64,000 nucleotides of DNA from contig NZ_AVSV01000002.1 of assembly GCF_000498355.1 (NCBI RefSeq), positions 1-64,000 of the forward strand, given 5' to 3'. This document shows positions 1 to 8,297 of this stretch, piece after piece. Source of the stretch: Clostridium sp. Ade.TY. GTDB lineage: Bacteria > Bacillota > Clostridia > Clostridiales > Clostridiaceae. Every line of letters begins with the position of its first letter. The first letter of the stretch is position 1. The notes beneath the pieces were generated by a model. The model had not been told where the DNA came from. It did not search any database and was given only the letters and a program-made list of their open reading frames with translations. Made by a program: the position numbers and the translations under genes.

Positions 1-7
1 ATAATTT

Positions 8-14
8 CTCCCCC
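8..14 (-). promoter_or_regulatory. Ribosome binding site of a gene starting off the left edge
   Basis: Read on the minus strand this is a very strong Shine-Dalgarno (GGGGGAG) followed by seven bases to the window edge. A leftward gene must therefore begin at or just beyond base 1. Its coding part cannot be seen. The sigma-54-type promoter at 52-67 lies at the right distance to serve it. Confidence 0.7.
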
Positions 15-51
15 TTATTTCTGTAAAAATATTTTATTCATTAATTATTCA

Positions 52-67
52 AGCAAATAATATGCCA
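52..67 (-). promoter_or_regulatory. Sigma-54 (RpoN/SigL) type -24/-12 promoter
   Basis: The minus strand reads TGGCATATTATTTGCT, an exact GG-N10-GC arrangement matching the -24/-12 consensus TGGCA-N6-TTGCW. It sits about 40 bases upstream of the ribosome site at 8-14. The same 16 bases occur again at 32734-32749 upstream of a PTS IIA gene. Sigma-54 promoters need a bacterial enhancer-binding protein; a candidate upstream site is the dyad at 168-200. Assignment is from sequence match only. Confidence 0.7.
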
Positions 68-167
68 TTATTCCTTTTAATTTTTGTTATTTTTTTGAAT
101 AATTATACATTTAAAAACGCATTTATTAATTATTTTTGTATTTTTATTCATTGAACATATAAAAATT

Positions 168-200
168 TATCAATATGATAATAAACTTATCATATTGATA
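168..200. promoter_or_regulatory. Perfect 14-bp inverted repeat, candidate enhancer site
   Basis: Two perfect 14-base arms (168-181 and 187-200) flank a five-base spacer. There is no T-run after either arm, so it is not a terminator. It lies about 100-150 bases upstream of the sigma-54-type promoter at 52-67, the usual position for an enhancer-binding-protein site. The TGATAA/TTATCA core also resembles a Fur box, so an iron operator is the alternative. The rest of 1-427 holds no gene that I can see. Confidence 0.5.
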
Positions 201-364
201 ACATTTACAAAACTACTATTTATGCTGTATTTATACTATATTATAACTTTTTATTATTTTGATAATGAATATTTATTTATATTTTTTATTTATATTGCAC
301 TTTATAGCAATAATAAACAAATGTTCATAATTTATTGTTAGTTTGATTAAATTTTTCATAAAAT

Positions 365-395
365 AAAAAGAAACTAATTACTATAGTTTCTTTTT
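365..395. terminator. Hairpin terminator after the NEAT operon
   Basis: Twelve-base arms (365-376 and 384-395) around a seven-base loop, with A/T runs on both sides. It lies 33 bases past the stop of the NEAT gene and ends the leftward operon; it could work in both directions. Confidence 0.8.
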
Positions 396-427
396 ATTTA
401 TATATAAAGCTTTTATTTTTTAATTAC

Positions 428-2110
428 TTATTTTTCATTCTGTTTTTTTCTTCTAATTTTTATTAATTTACTTCCTACTGCACTTGTTGAAACTCCAAGT
501 AAAAACATTCCGCCTCCAAATGTTGTAGCTAATGTCCTCTTTAAATCATCTCCATTTATAGTAATATCTTCTGGTTTATACTCATTTACTAACTTCATAG
601 TATCCTCTAAAAGTTTTACACCGAAATCAATATCCATATTCATAGGTATTATGTGGGCATAAACTTTTATTTCATCTTCAATGCTACTTATTTTAAATCT
701 ATAAGCTTTTATATTTTTATCTTTATCTTCATCTACAAGTTCGAGCTCAACATCTTTTCCATTAATCTTTATTTTTATATCATTCATAAGATCCATTCCT
801 GAAAATCTTAATGTTATATATTTTATTCCATCTACTTCTTGTATAAAAGAAGTTTCATTTAAATATTTTCTAGCCATATTTTTTCCAACAGAACTATCAC
901 TTATAATTTCATTTTTTATTGTATATTCCTTATAACTTTCTTTAGCTAAAGTTTTCATTTTTTCTTTATTATTTTTATCCTTCTCACTTTCATTTTTAGA
1001 AGAAGTATTATTTTCCTCTTTAGAACCTTCTAAAATATTATCTATATTTGGAATATTCAAATTTGTATTTGGCTTTGATTCTGGTAAAAATCCTATTTGT
1101 GTCATTGTACTTTGCAAAAATTTTACTCCAAATTCTATGTCTTCTCCTAAAGCCTCTATATGCATTTTAAACTTTACGCTATCATTTAAACTACCAATTT
1201 TAAATTGTATATCCATTAGATTATTAGAAGTATCATTTTTTAGAATAGTATAATTAATATTCTTACCATTTAGTAAAACTCTTATATTTGACATTAAATT
1301 AGTTCCTGAAATGCTCATAGTTATATATTTATTTCCATTTTTAACTTCCATATAATTTGTTTTTGCTATAACGCCTCTTGCTGCTGCATATCCTATTTCA
1401 CTATCAGTAATTATTTGGTTTTGCATTTTATAAAGTTCTTTATTTATAGTTTCATCTTTTTCAATTGATGAATTACCACCATTATTATTAGGTTTATTTA
1501 TATTATTTTCTCCACTCTCTGGTTTATTATTATCTGTATTAGGTTTATTATTTTCTTGTCCATTATTATCTGGCTTTTCACTTTCACCTGGTTTATCACT
1601 TTCACCCGGCTTTTCTTGATCTGAATTATTTTCATAATCTTCTTCAATCTTTAAAGTGTCTTCTTTAAGCAAAAATCTAAAACTAACATTCATTCCAGTA
1701 AAAGGAGTTGAACTTATAATAATTTTATCTTTTATAGAATTAATTTTAAACTCATAGGTAATTTTATCTTTAGTCTCATCTAGTATTTTTAATTCTGCAT
1801 TTTCATCATTAACATTTACCTTAACATCTTTCATCATACTCTTATTTGTAAATGTTGCTATTACAAATATCTCTCCACCTAAAACTCTTAAAGAAGAATC
1901 TTTTTCTAAAAATTTTCTAGCCATAGAGTCTTTGTCTTCATTAATATGAAATGCGTCATTTTCTATTTTATAAACTCCATCTTTTAATTTATCTTCTTTA
2001 TTAATCCCACTACCATTTATTATTTCATTTAAATTATTTGCACTTGCAGGTACAGATATAGAAAAAACTAAACAACCTGCAATAATTAATGATATAACTT
2101 TATTATTCAT
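428..2110 (-). CDS. Surface protein with three NEAT domains, membrane anchored
   Basis: 560 residues. A signal peptide (1-24, ending PASA) is followed by three NEAT-like domains at about 38-150, 225-340 and 393-515, with Pro/Asn/Glu/Lys-rich linkers at 160-220 and 350-390. A transmembrane helix (about 530-550) and an Arg/Lys tail end the protein. No LPXTG-type sorting motif is visible, so membrane anchoring is likely. NEAT domains bind heme or hemoproteins at Gram-positive surfaces. The strand that normally carries the heme-ligating YxxxY motif reads FGVKF or FGVKL in repeats 2 and 3, so the ligand is uncertain. It is the last gene of an operon behind a Fur-box-like promoter, which suggests iron or heme acquisition. 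The start follows a GGGGG ribosome site. Confidence 0.85.
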   Translation of the reverse strand: MNNKVISLIIAGCLVFSISVPASANNLNEIINGSGINKEDKLKDGVYKIENDAFHINEDKDSMARKFLEKDSSLRVLGGEIFVIATFTNKSMMKDVKVNVNDENAELKILDETKDKITYEFKINSIKDKIIISSTPFTGMNVSFRFLLKEDTLKIEEDYENNSDQEKPGESDKPGESEKPDNNGQENNKPNTDNNKPESGENNINKPNNNGGNSSIEKDETINKELYKMQNQIITDSEIGYAAARGVIAKTNYMEVKNGNKYITMSISGTNLMSNIRVLLNGKNINYTILKNDTSNNLMDIQFKIGSLNDSVKFKMHIEALGEDIEFGVKFLQSTMTQIGFLPESKPNTNLNIPNIDNILEGSKEENNTSSKNESEKDKNNKEKMKTLAKESYKEYTIKNEIISDSSVGKNMARKYLNETSFIQEVDGIKYITLRFSGMDLMNDIKIKINGKDVELELVDEDKDKNIKAYRFKISSIEDEIKVYAHIIPMNMDIDFGVKLLEDTMKLVNEYKPEDITINGDDLKRTLATTFGGGMFLLGVSTSAVGSKLIKIRRKKQNEK

Positions 2111-2126
2111 TTTTAAAATCCCCCAC

Positions 2127-2432
2127 TTATTTAAATATATGTCTTATAAATTCATACGGTTTGTATATAACAAGCCTTGGTCCTGAAAATCTCATTACCT
2201 CTTTTATCTTTTCTTTCATATCTTTTTTATAACAATGAATAGGACACTTACTACAAGATTTTTTATTATCTCCAAATTTGCAATAAGTAAGTCTCTTATG
2301 AGCATAATCTAAAAGTTCTTTACATTCTTCACATAACTCACTATTATTTTTACCATGCTTTTTATTACAATAAATTTCAATCATAAACTTTACTATTTTC
2401 TTTTCCTTATAAACCCTTCCCTGCTTTGACAT
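2127..2432 (-). CDS. YgbA-family (nitrous oxide-stimulated promoter family) protein
   Basis: 101 residues, rich in Lys and Cys. Cys pairs appear as CxxC at about 34-37 and again in the CKFG...CSKCPIHC segment near 52-67, a layout typical of the YgbA_NO family and probably a metal or Fe-S site. The C-terminal SGPRL...P segment also fits that family. Its biochemical role is unknown to me. It sits between a DUF454 gene and the NEAT gene, with 5- and 16-base gaps, so it is cotranscribed with the ABC pair and may have an iron- or redox-linked role. Confidence 0.7.
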   Translation of the reverse strand: MSKQGRVYKEKKIVKFMIEIYCNKKHGKNNSELCEECKELLDYAHKRLTYCKFGDNKKSCSKCPIHCYKKDMKEKIKEVMRFSGPRLVIYKPYEFIRHIFK

Positions 2433-2437
2433 TTATA

Positions 2438-2830
2438 TTAACCCCTTTGAAGATCTTCTTCTTTTATAGTTTTAATTCTAAACATAAAATACCAATATTT
2501 ACTTATCATAACTAATACTATAAATGCCTTTGCTATAAGAGAATCTAATATTATTAGTGGAAATAACATCATTAAATCAGCAAATAATAATATAGTAATT
2601 TTTTGTTTCATTGTCATGGATCTATTTTGGGCAAAGCTTTCTAAATATTTTTTATAAATTTTAGTTCCTTTAAACCATCTATCAAATTTTTCAGAGCCTC
2701 TTACAAAACAAAAAGATGCAAGTAATAAAAATGGTGTCGTTGGTAAAATTGGTAAAATTACTCCTATTGTTCCTAATCCAAAAGATAAAAAACCAATAGT
2801 AATATAAATTGCTCTTTTAAATTTATTCAT
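2438..2830 (-). CDS. DUF454 (YbaN-like) small membrane protein
   Basis: 130 residues with three or four hydrophobic segments (about 8-27, 29-47, 80-110). It carries the family signature of a Pro-rich membrane loop (LPILPTTPF) followed by CFVRGSEKFDRW and YKKYLE. Function unknown. It lies 14 bases after the first ABC gene and 5 bases before the YgbA-like gene, so it belongs to the same leftward operon. A shorter paralogue is encoded at 6460-6759 on the other side of the ABC pair. Confidence 0.8.
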   Translation of the reverse strand: MNKFKRAIYITIGFLSFGLGTIGVILPILPTTPFLLLASFCFVRGSEKFDRWFKGTKIYKKYLESFAQNRSMTMKQKITILLFADLMMLFPLIILDSLIAKAFIVLVMISKYWYFMFRIKTIKEEDLQRG

Positions 2831-2843
2831 TCCAAACTTCCTC

Positions 2844-4517
2844 CTATACTATTTCTTTTACTAACTTTTTGTTTTTTAATCTAAATGTTTTATTACATAT
2901 AGATGCAGTTGATTTTCTATGAGTTATAAGTATTATAGTTTTATTATTTTTATTTTCTTTAATTGATTTTAATATTTCCCCTTCATTTAAAGTATCTAAA
3001 TTACTTGTTGGCTCATCTAATATTAATGTATTTCCTTTACTTAAAAATGCTCTAGCAAGTCCAATCCTTTGCTTTTCTCCAGATGAAAGATATCCTCCAA
3101 GTTCACCAACCTTTGTTTTATACCCTTTTGGAAGACTAACTATAAATTCATGTATAGCTGCCTTTCTTGAAGCTTCCTCAACTTCTTCTTTAGTTGCATT
3201 TTCATTTCCTATTTTTATATTATCTAAAATAGTTTCATTGAAAAGATATGTTTCTTGACTCATTAAAACTTGATTATCTCTAAGCGCCTTTGTTTCTAAT
3301 GATTTTAAATTCTCATCTCCAAATGTTATTTTTCCAGACCTTGTATCAAAAAATCTCATAAGTAACTTTACAAAAGTACTTTTCCCACTACCACTTTCTC
3401 CAACTATAGCTAGACTTTCTCCCTTTTTAATATGTATATTTATATTTTTTAATATATCTTCTCTATCTTTATAAGAGAAAGTAACATCATCGTATTTTAT
3501 ATCTGTATTATTTAAAATTCTATCCCCTGGATTCTCTATAACTTCTGGTTTTTCATCTAAAAGATTAAATAATCTTTCTGCTGATGCAAATGTCTGAAGT
3601 AAATTATTAGATAAATTACTTAAAGCAACTACTGGTCCAAAAGATGATGATAATATTACTATTGCCAAAATCATTTCTCCAAAATTAACTTTTCCATATG
3701 AATAAAGATATAAGCCTAATATTGTAAACCCTATCATTCCAATCATTATTGTAAAATCTGTTGTCGCTCTTATTACACCTTCATGAAACTTTATTTTATT
3801 TTGCTTACTATTTAATTCTTCTGAAAGTCTATGAATAGTTTCTTTTCTTTTTTCTCCATTTTTAAAAATTAAAACTTCTTTAAGCCCTCTTAAAGAATCT
3901 AAAAGATAAGAATTTGTTTCTCCAAATTTATTTCTATATTCCATTCCTGCCTTTTTCCCAATTTTTGATGTAAAATAAGGAATTAAAAGTCCTATTATAA
4001 TGTAAAGTGAACATGATAATATTCCATAATATGGATTTATACTATAAAGAACTATTGTTATAATTAAATTTGTAATTATTGCTATTGAGATTGGTGCAAT
4101 TGTATGTGCATAAAATACTTCTAAAAGTTCAATATCTGATGTAATTAATGATATTAAATTTCCTTTTTCTTTTCCTTCTAACTTTGCTGGTGCAAGTTTT
4201 CTAAGTACAGTAAAAACTTTATCTCTTAATATAACTAATATCTTAAATGCAATATAATGTCCTGAAAGCTGCTCTATATATCTTAAAGGTCCTCTTAAAA
4301 TAGCACATAAAGCTATTATCATAATTGCTGTAATAAATGATATTTTAAATCCAGAATCAATTACTAATAATATAGCTACTGCACTAAAAGAAGCTATTGA
4401 TATAGCAGCTAAAAAACCTAAAACTCCCATAGTTATTGTTATACACATATAAGGAATTAATGGTTTAAGTTCTAAAATTAATCTTTTCATAATTAAAAAT
4501 CCTGATTTTCTCTCCAT
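2844..4517 (-). CDS. ABC transporter, membrane-ATPase half (CydC/IrtB-like fold)
   Basis: 557 residues. Six transmembrane helices occupy about 1-310 and an ATPase domain about 335-557, with Walker A GESGSGKST, signature LSSGE, Walker B LILDEPTS and H-loop THRKS. LSSGE departs from the usual LSGGQ. It begins one base after the partner gene ends, so the two form a heterodimer of exporter fold. CydDC-type proteins export thiols, while IrtAB-type pairs with the same fold import ferric siderophores. The Fur-like promoter and the NEAT gene favour an iron or heme role, but the substrate cannot be read from the sequence. Confidence 0.85.
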   Translation of the reverse strand: MERKSGFLIMKRLILELKPLIPYMCITITMGVLGFLAAISIASFSAVAILLVIDSGFKISFITAIMIIALCAILRGPLRYIEQLSGHYIAFKILVILRDKVFTVLRKLAPAKLEGKEKGNLISLITSDIELLEVFYAHTIAPISIAIITNLIITIVLYSINPYYGILSCSLYIIIGLLIPYFTSKIGKKAGMEYRNKFGETNSYLLDSLRGLKEVLIFKNGEKRKETIHRLSEELNSKQNKIKFHEGVIRATTDFTIMIGMIGFTILGLYLYSYGKVNFGEMILAIVILSSSFGPVVALSNLSNNLLQTFASAERLFNLLDEKPEVIENPGDRILNNTDIKYDDVTFSYKDREDILKNINIHIKKGESLAIVGESGSGKSTFVKLLMRFFDTRSGKITFGDENLKSLETKALRDNQVLMSQETYLFNETILDNIKIGNENATKEEVEEASRKAAIHEFIVSLPKGYKTKVGELGGYLSSGEKQRIGLARAFLSKGNTLILDEPTSNLDTLNEGEILKSIKENKNNKTIILITHRKSTASICNKTFRLKNKKLVKEIV

Positions 4518-6281
4518 TTAAACTACCATTTTCCTTTCTAATAATTCCTGTTCTTTTATCATTTTAAAATATCTTTCTTTATTATTTAAAAGTTCCATAT
4601 GGGTTCCGTATTCTAATATTTCACCATTTTCTAGAAGATATATTTTATCAGCATTTTTTACATTTGCTAATCTATGTGAAATTACAATTACTGTTTTTTC
4701 TTTAGCTAACTCATTTATAGCTTTCCATATTATTTCTTCTGATTCTACGTCAATATTTGATGTTGCTTCATCAAATATATAAATATCTCTATTTGCAATT
4801 ACTGCTCTTGCTAAAGCTAATCTTTGTTTTTGACCACCAGATAAAAGTGATCCTCCTTCTCCAACTTTAGTATTTAATCCATCTTTTAAAGTATCAATAA
4901 AAGATTTAAGATTAGCTATTTTCAAAGCATATTGAATATCATTATTACTTAAATCTTCTTTTCCGATTTTTAAATTATCTAAAATAGTTCCATTAAATAT
5001 ATAACTGTTAGTACTTACAAGCATTATTTTGTCATATAAATCATTTAATGATATATTATTTATATTTTTATTATTAAAAAGAATTTCACCTTTATTTACT
5101 ACATAAGCATTCATTAAAAGGTTAGCAATTGTACTTTTTCCACTTCCGCTTTTACCAACTATTGCTGTAAAACTATTATTTTTTATTTTCATTGATACAT
5201 TTTTAATAACATCTCTCTTTCCATCATAAGAAAATGTTACATTATTAATATTAATATCAACTTCTTCTAATAAATCTAATTTACAATTTGTATTTCTAAC
5301 TCTTTCTTCACTATCTAATAATTCAAATATTTTATCTGATGCAGCTACACCATTCATAGCAACATGGAAAAATGATCCTAAAAGCCTTAATGGAATAAAA
5401 AATTCTGATGAAATTAAAATTATAACTACAGTTTCACCTAAATTTATATTTCCATTTTTAAAGGAATAAAGTGCAACAATTGACCCAAGAGCTGCTCCTC
5501 CAAAAGCTATAAGATCCATAACTGTTATTGAATTAAGTTGCATACTTAATACTTTCATTGTTATTTTTCTAAAGTTTTCTGCCTCATCATTCATTTTTTT
5601 ATGTTTTTTTTCATCAATATTAAATACTTTTAACGTTGTTAATCCCTGAAGATTTTCTAAGAATGTTTCACCAAGATTAGAATAGTTATTCCAATAATTT
5701 TTAAGAAGTTTTTTTGCAAATTTCATTATTGCAATGATGGATATTGGTATTAATGGAACACATAATATAAATATTATTGCAGATTTAAATGAAATAAATG
5801 AAATTACAAAAAATAATGTTATAGGCGCTAAAAGTGAATAAAATAACTGAGGTAAATATTTACCAAAATATATTTCTAAAGCCTCAACTCCCTCTATTGC
5901 ACTTTGAACTATTGAAGATGTGGATAATTTTTTATTATAATTTAGTCCTAATTTTAAGAGTTTATTATATATTTCATCTCTAAGTTTTATCTTTACAATA
6001 TCTGAAGATTTATTAGAAAAATATCCATACATAATATTAGCTAAAAACCTTATTATTAATAATCCCACAAAAACTAATAAATAAATTATTATATCTCCCT
6101 TTATGAACGCTTTAAAATTATGTAATAAATTTTCAGTATAAAATGCTTTATTTATAATTTTACCTATTAAAAGTACCATAATTAAATTACATATAGTCGT
6201 TATTAGACTTGAAAGCACAGTGAGTTTTATGTACTTTTTTGATTCACTACAAAGATTAATTAATCTTTTATTAATCATCAT
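4518..6281 (-). CDS. ABC transporter, membrane-ATPase half (CydD/IrtA-like fold)
   Basis: 587 residues, first gene of the operon. The N-terminal membrane domain (about 15-320) has six helices. The ATPase domain carries Walker A GKSGSGKST, signature LSGGQ, Walker B IFDEATS and H-loop ISHR, all canonical. It is the likely heterodimer partner of the adjacent protein. The start at 6281 follows AGAAAGGGGA, and the promoter 34-62 bases upstream overlaps a Fur-like dyad. No cytochrome bd genes are present in the window, so a CydDC role in oxidase assembly is not supported by context. Confidence 0.85.
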   Translation of the reverse strand: MMINKRLINLCSESKKYIKLTVLSSLITTICNLIMVLLIGKIINKAFYTENLLHNFKAFIKGDIIIYLLVFVGLLIIRFLANIMYGYFSNKSSDIVKIKLRDEIYNKLLKLGLNYNKKLSTSSIVQSAIEGVEALEIYFGKYLPQLFYSLLAPITLFFVISFISFKSAIIFILCVPLIPISIIAIMKFAKKLLKNYWNNYSNLGETFLENLQGLTTLKVFNIDEKKHKKMNDEAENFRKITMKVLSMQLNSITVMDLIAFGGAALGSIVALYSFKNGNINLGETVVIILISSEFFIPLRLLGSFFHVAMNGVAASDKIFELLDSEERVRNTNCKLDLLEEVDININNVTFSYDGKRDVIKNVSMKIKNNSFTAIVGKSGSGKSTIANLLMNAYVVNKGEILFNNKNINNISLNDLYDKIMLVSTNSYIFNGTILDNLKIGKEDLSNNDIQYALKIANLKSFIDTLKDGLNTKVGEGGSLLSGGQKQRLALARAVIANRDIYIFDEATSNIDVESEEIIWKAINELAKEKTVIVISHRLANVKNADKIYLLENGEILEYGTHMELLNNKERYFKMIKEQELLERKMVV

Positions 6282-6314
6282 ATTAAAAATCCCCTTTCTA
6301 ATTATTTCGATGAT

Positions 6315-6344
6315 ATTTTATCATAATTGATATCGATTATCAAT
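6315..6344 (-). promoter_or_regulatory. Promoter with overlapping Fur-box-like dyad
   Basis: On the minus strand a -35 TTGATA (6338-6343) and a -10 TAAAAT (6315-6320) are spaced 17 bases apart. A perfect dyad ATTGATA-N5-TATCAAT (6326-6344) covers the -35 and half the spacer. This matches the inverted GATAAT character of Fur boxes and would block RNA polymerase when occupied. It drives the ABC/DUF454/YgbA/NEAT operon. Confidence 0.7.
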
Positions 6345-6400
6345 ATCTTATAATAAAAAAGTTATTTTTTGTTTTTATATAATACTTTATATTTTTATCT

Positions 6401-6436
6401 ACAAATAAAAAAGGAACTTTATAAATAAAGCTCCTT
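6401..6436 (-). terminator. Terminator of the second DUF454 gene
   Basis: Minus-strand hairpin with AAGGAGCTTTAT and ATAAAGTTCCTT arms (one G-U pair) followed by a T-rich run, 24 bases past the stop at 6460. Confidence 0.8.
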
Positions 6437-6459
6437 CTCTTATATAATTTATTTTTATT

Positions 6460-6759
6460 TTAAACAAAACCTTTTTTTGATCTTATCCTTTTTTTCTTTT
6501 TTAAAGATTTATTATATTTTTTCATATCTTTCTCTAAATCTTTTTCTATATATTTTCCCATATGTTTTTGTAAATATTTTTTATAAAACTTTCTATTTAC
6601 AAGCCACTTATTAAATTTTTTAGAACCTCTGGCAAAACATACTCCTGCAAGAACTAAAAATATAGCCCCTGGCATTATAGGTAATATTCCACCAATCAGT
6701 GCTAGAATCATGCATATAATCCCTAAAAAAATATATAATGCTCTCTTTGCTTCTCCCAT
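6460..6759 (-). CDS. Short DUF454 (YbaN-like) membrane protein, basic tail
   Basis: 99 residues. Two N-terminal membrane helices (about 8-26 and 28-46) with LPIMPGAIF and CFARGSKKFNKW closely parallel the DUF454 protein at 2438-2830. The C-terminal helices of that paralogue are missing and replaced by a Lys-rich tail (about 62-99, including SLKKKKRIRSKK). This looks like a diverged or truncated duplicate. It has its own terminator and lies just upstream of the ABC operon promoter, so it is transcribed separately. Function unknown. Confidence 0.75.
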   Translation of the reverse strand: MGEAKRALYIFLGIICMILALIGGILPIMPGAIFLVLAGVCFARGSKKFNKWLVNRKFYKKYLQKHMGKYIEKDLEKDMKKYNKSLKKKKRIRSKKGFV

Positions 6760-6907
6760 TTTAAGTCACCTTACTTTAAACTATTTAACTTCTTTATAAG
6801 TTTACATCAAATTTTTTTATATTTATATATTATAATTTATATTTTACACCTTATTAAAAATATGTTAATTCAAGATTATATTTTTTCTAATATACTACAT
6901 TTTATTA

Positions 6908-6947
6908 AAAATTAAAACATGTAAATATTTATATACTTACATGTTTT
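6908..6947 (-). terminator. Terminator after the TPR gene
   Basis: Minus-strand arms AAAACATGTAA and TTACATGTTTT (6914-6924 and 6937-6947) followed by TTTTAATTTTT, directly after the stop at 6954. Confidence 0.8.
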
Positions 6948-6953
6948 ATCTAA

Positions 6954-7865
6954 TTATTCTCTAAAAAGTTCTTTATATTTTTTTAAACTTCTTATACAGT
7001 CTAATTCTTTATCTTCTTTCATATAATCAATAAAAAAATCATTTAATTCTATTGACTTAATAACCCCTTCTAAAGCTTTTTCTTTTTCTCCAATTAAGGC
7101 ATAAAAACAAGCTCTATTATAATAAAGAAATCCTTCATATTCATTATTTTTTATACCTTCTGTTATTATTTCTATTGCTTTTTTATAGTTACCTTTTTCT
7201 CTATATAACACTCCTAAGTTTAAATAACTATAAGGATACTTTTCATTATTTTCTATAGATTTTCTATAATACTTTTCTGCCTCTTCAATATTTCCTAACC
7301 TTTTTTGAACTACACCCATATTAAACAATATTCTATATTGCTTAGAATTTATTGATAAAGCTTTTTTATTATAATTTTCACTTTCATCTAATCTATCTAA
7401 TTCTTCCATTATACAGGCTAAATTAGCATTGGCCCACAAATCATTTTCATTTATTTCCAAAACCTTTTTGTATAATTTTATTGCTTCTTCTTTATTGCCT
7501 TCTTCATCATATATATTTGCAAGAAAAAAATATGCTTTATCATATGACTTATTTAATTCTATAGCTTTGTAATAATATTTCTTTGCATCTTCAAAAAATC
7601 CATCTTCATCATATAATGTACCAAGTCCATAATATGCACGTGGTTCTTCACTATCTATATGTATTACTTCTCTATATTTTTCCTCTGCTAAATCTAATTG
7701 TTCTAATTCATGATATAAAAGTGCCATATCTAAAAGTAGCTCAATATCATTTTTTTCATCTAATAAATTATATGCTTTTTTATAAAATTGAAGTGCTTTT
7801 AATTTATTTCCTTCTTCCTTAAAATTTCTAGCTACATTTATATGATTATCAAATAAATAATTCAT
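6954..7865 (-). CDS. Tetratricopeptide-repeat protein
   Basis: 303 residues made almost entirely of about eight 34-residue TPR units, for example ARAYYGLGTLYDEDGFFEDA-like helices with the W-LG-Y-A-P spacing. No signal peptide, membrane helix or catalytic domain is present, so it is a cytoplasmic protein-protein interaction scaffold. An ATG eight codons upstream exists, but the ribosome site AGAAAGGA lies directly before the ATG at 7865, which I take as the start. Monocistronic, with its own terminator. Partner unknown. Confidence 0.85.
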   Translation of the reverse strand: MNYLFDNHINVARNFKEEGNKLKALQFYKKAYNLLDEKNDIELLLDMALLYHELEQLDLAEEKYREVIHIDSEEPRAYYGLGTLYDEDGFFEDAKKYYYKAIELNKSYDKAYFFLANIYDEEGNKEEAIKLYKKVLEINENDLWANANLACIMEELDRLDESENYNKKALSINSKQYRILFNMGVVQKRLGNIEEAEKYYRKSIENNEKYPYSYLNLGVLYREKGNYKKAIEIITEGIKNNEYEGFLYYNRACFYALIGEKEKALEGVIKSIELNDFFIDYMKEDKELDCIRSLKKYKELFRE

Positions 7866-7918
7866 ATCTATTGTCCTTTCTTTAATCATTGTCTAAAATA
7901 ATTATAGCAAAAGAATTT

Positions 7919-7949
7919 AAAAAAACCATAGAACAAAATTGTTCTATGG
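7919..7949 (-). terminator. Terminator after the zinc-ribbon gene
   Basis: Perfect 11-base arms (7926-7936 and 7939-7949) with seven T residues following on the minus strand, 17 bases past the stop at 7966. Confidence 0.9.
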
Positions 7950-7965
7950 CTATAAATGTTCAATA

Positions 7966-8121
7966 TTATCTTTTATTGAATCTTTGCTTTCTAGCTTTTC
8001 TACATTCAGGACATCTAACTGGTTCGTTATCAAATCCTTTTTCTTTGTAGAATTCTTGTTCTCCAACTGTGAAAACGAATTCTTTTCCACAATCTTTACA
8101 TACGATAGTCTTATCTTCCAT
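7966..8121 (-). CDS. Zinc-ribbon microprotein
   Basis: 51 residues starting MEDKTIVCKDCGKEFVFT. Two CxxC pairs (Cys8/Cys11 and Cys37/Cys40) form a treble-clef or zinc-ribbon site around the segment EQEFYKEKGF, and the tail is strongly basic (RKARKQRFNKR). The GGAGG ribosome site lies 7 bases upstream of the ATG and a strong terminator follows. A 66-codon open frame overlaps it in another frame but lacks a ribosome site. Small conserved proteins of this type (probable zinc-ribbon family) are common in Clostridia. A nucleic-acid or ribosome-associated role is inference. Confidence 0.85.
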   Translation of the reverse strand: MEDKTIVCKDCGKEFVFTVGEQEFYKEKGFDNEPVRCPECRKARKQRFNKR

Positions 8122-8297
8122 TTTTCATTCCTCCAAAATATATAAAGCATCCAAATAATTAAACTTTCTGAACTTTGGAGTAACCAAGAAAAACAGAAAA
8201 TAATTAACTACTTTGACCTTTATTTGATTTAATTTACAAAATTAGTATATCACCGCTTATTAATTATTTCAAGTGAATTTTCAAAATATTCTAAATT

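Noticed and set aside
168-200. Fur box as the only reading of the left-edge palindrome
   Set aside because: The arms are longer than a Fur box and it sits at enhancer distance from a sigma-54-type promoter, so an enhancer site is preferred; Fur is kept only as an alternative.
7950-8150. 66-codon minus-strand open frame over the zinc-ribbon gene
   Set aside because: No ribosome site, no domain, and it overlaps a clearly supported 51-residue gene in another frame.
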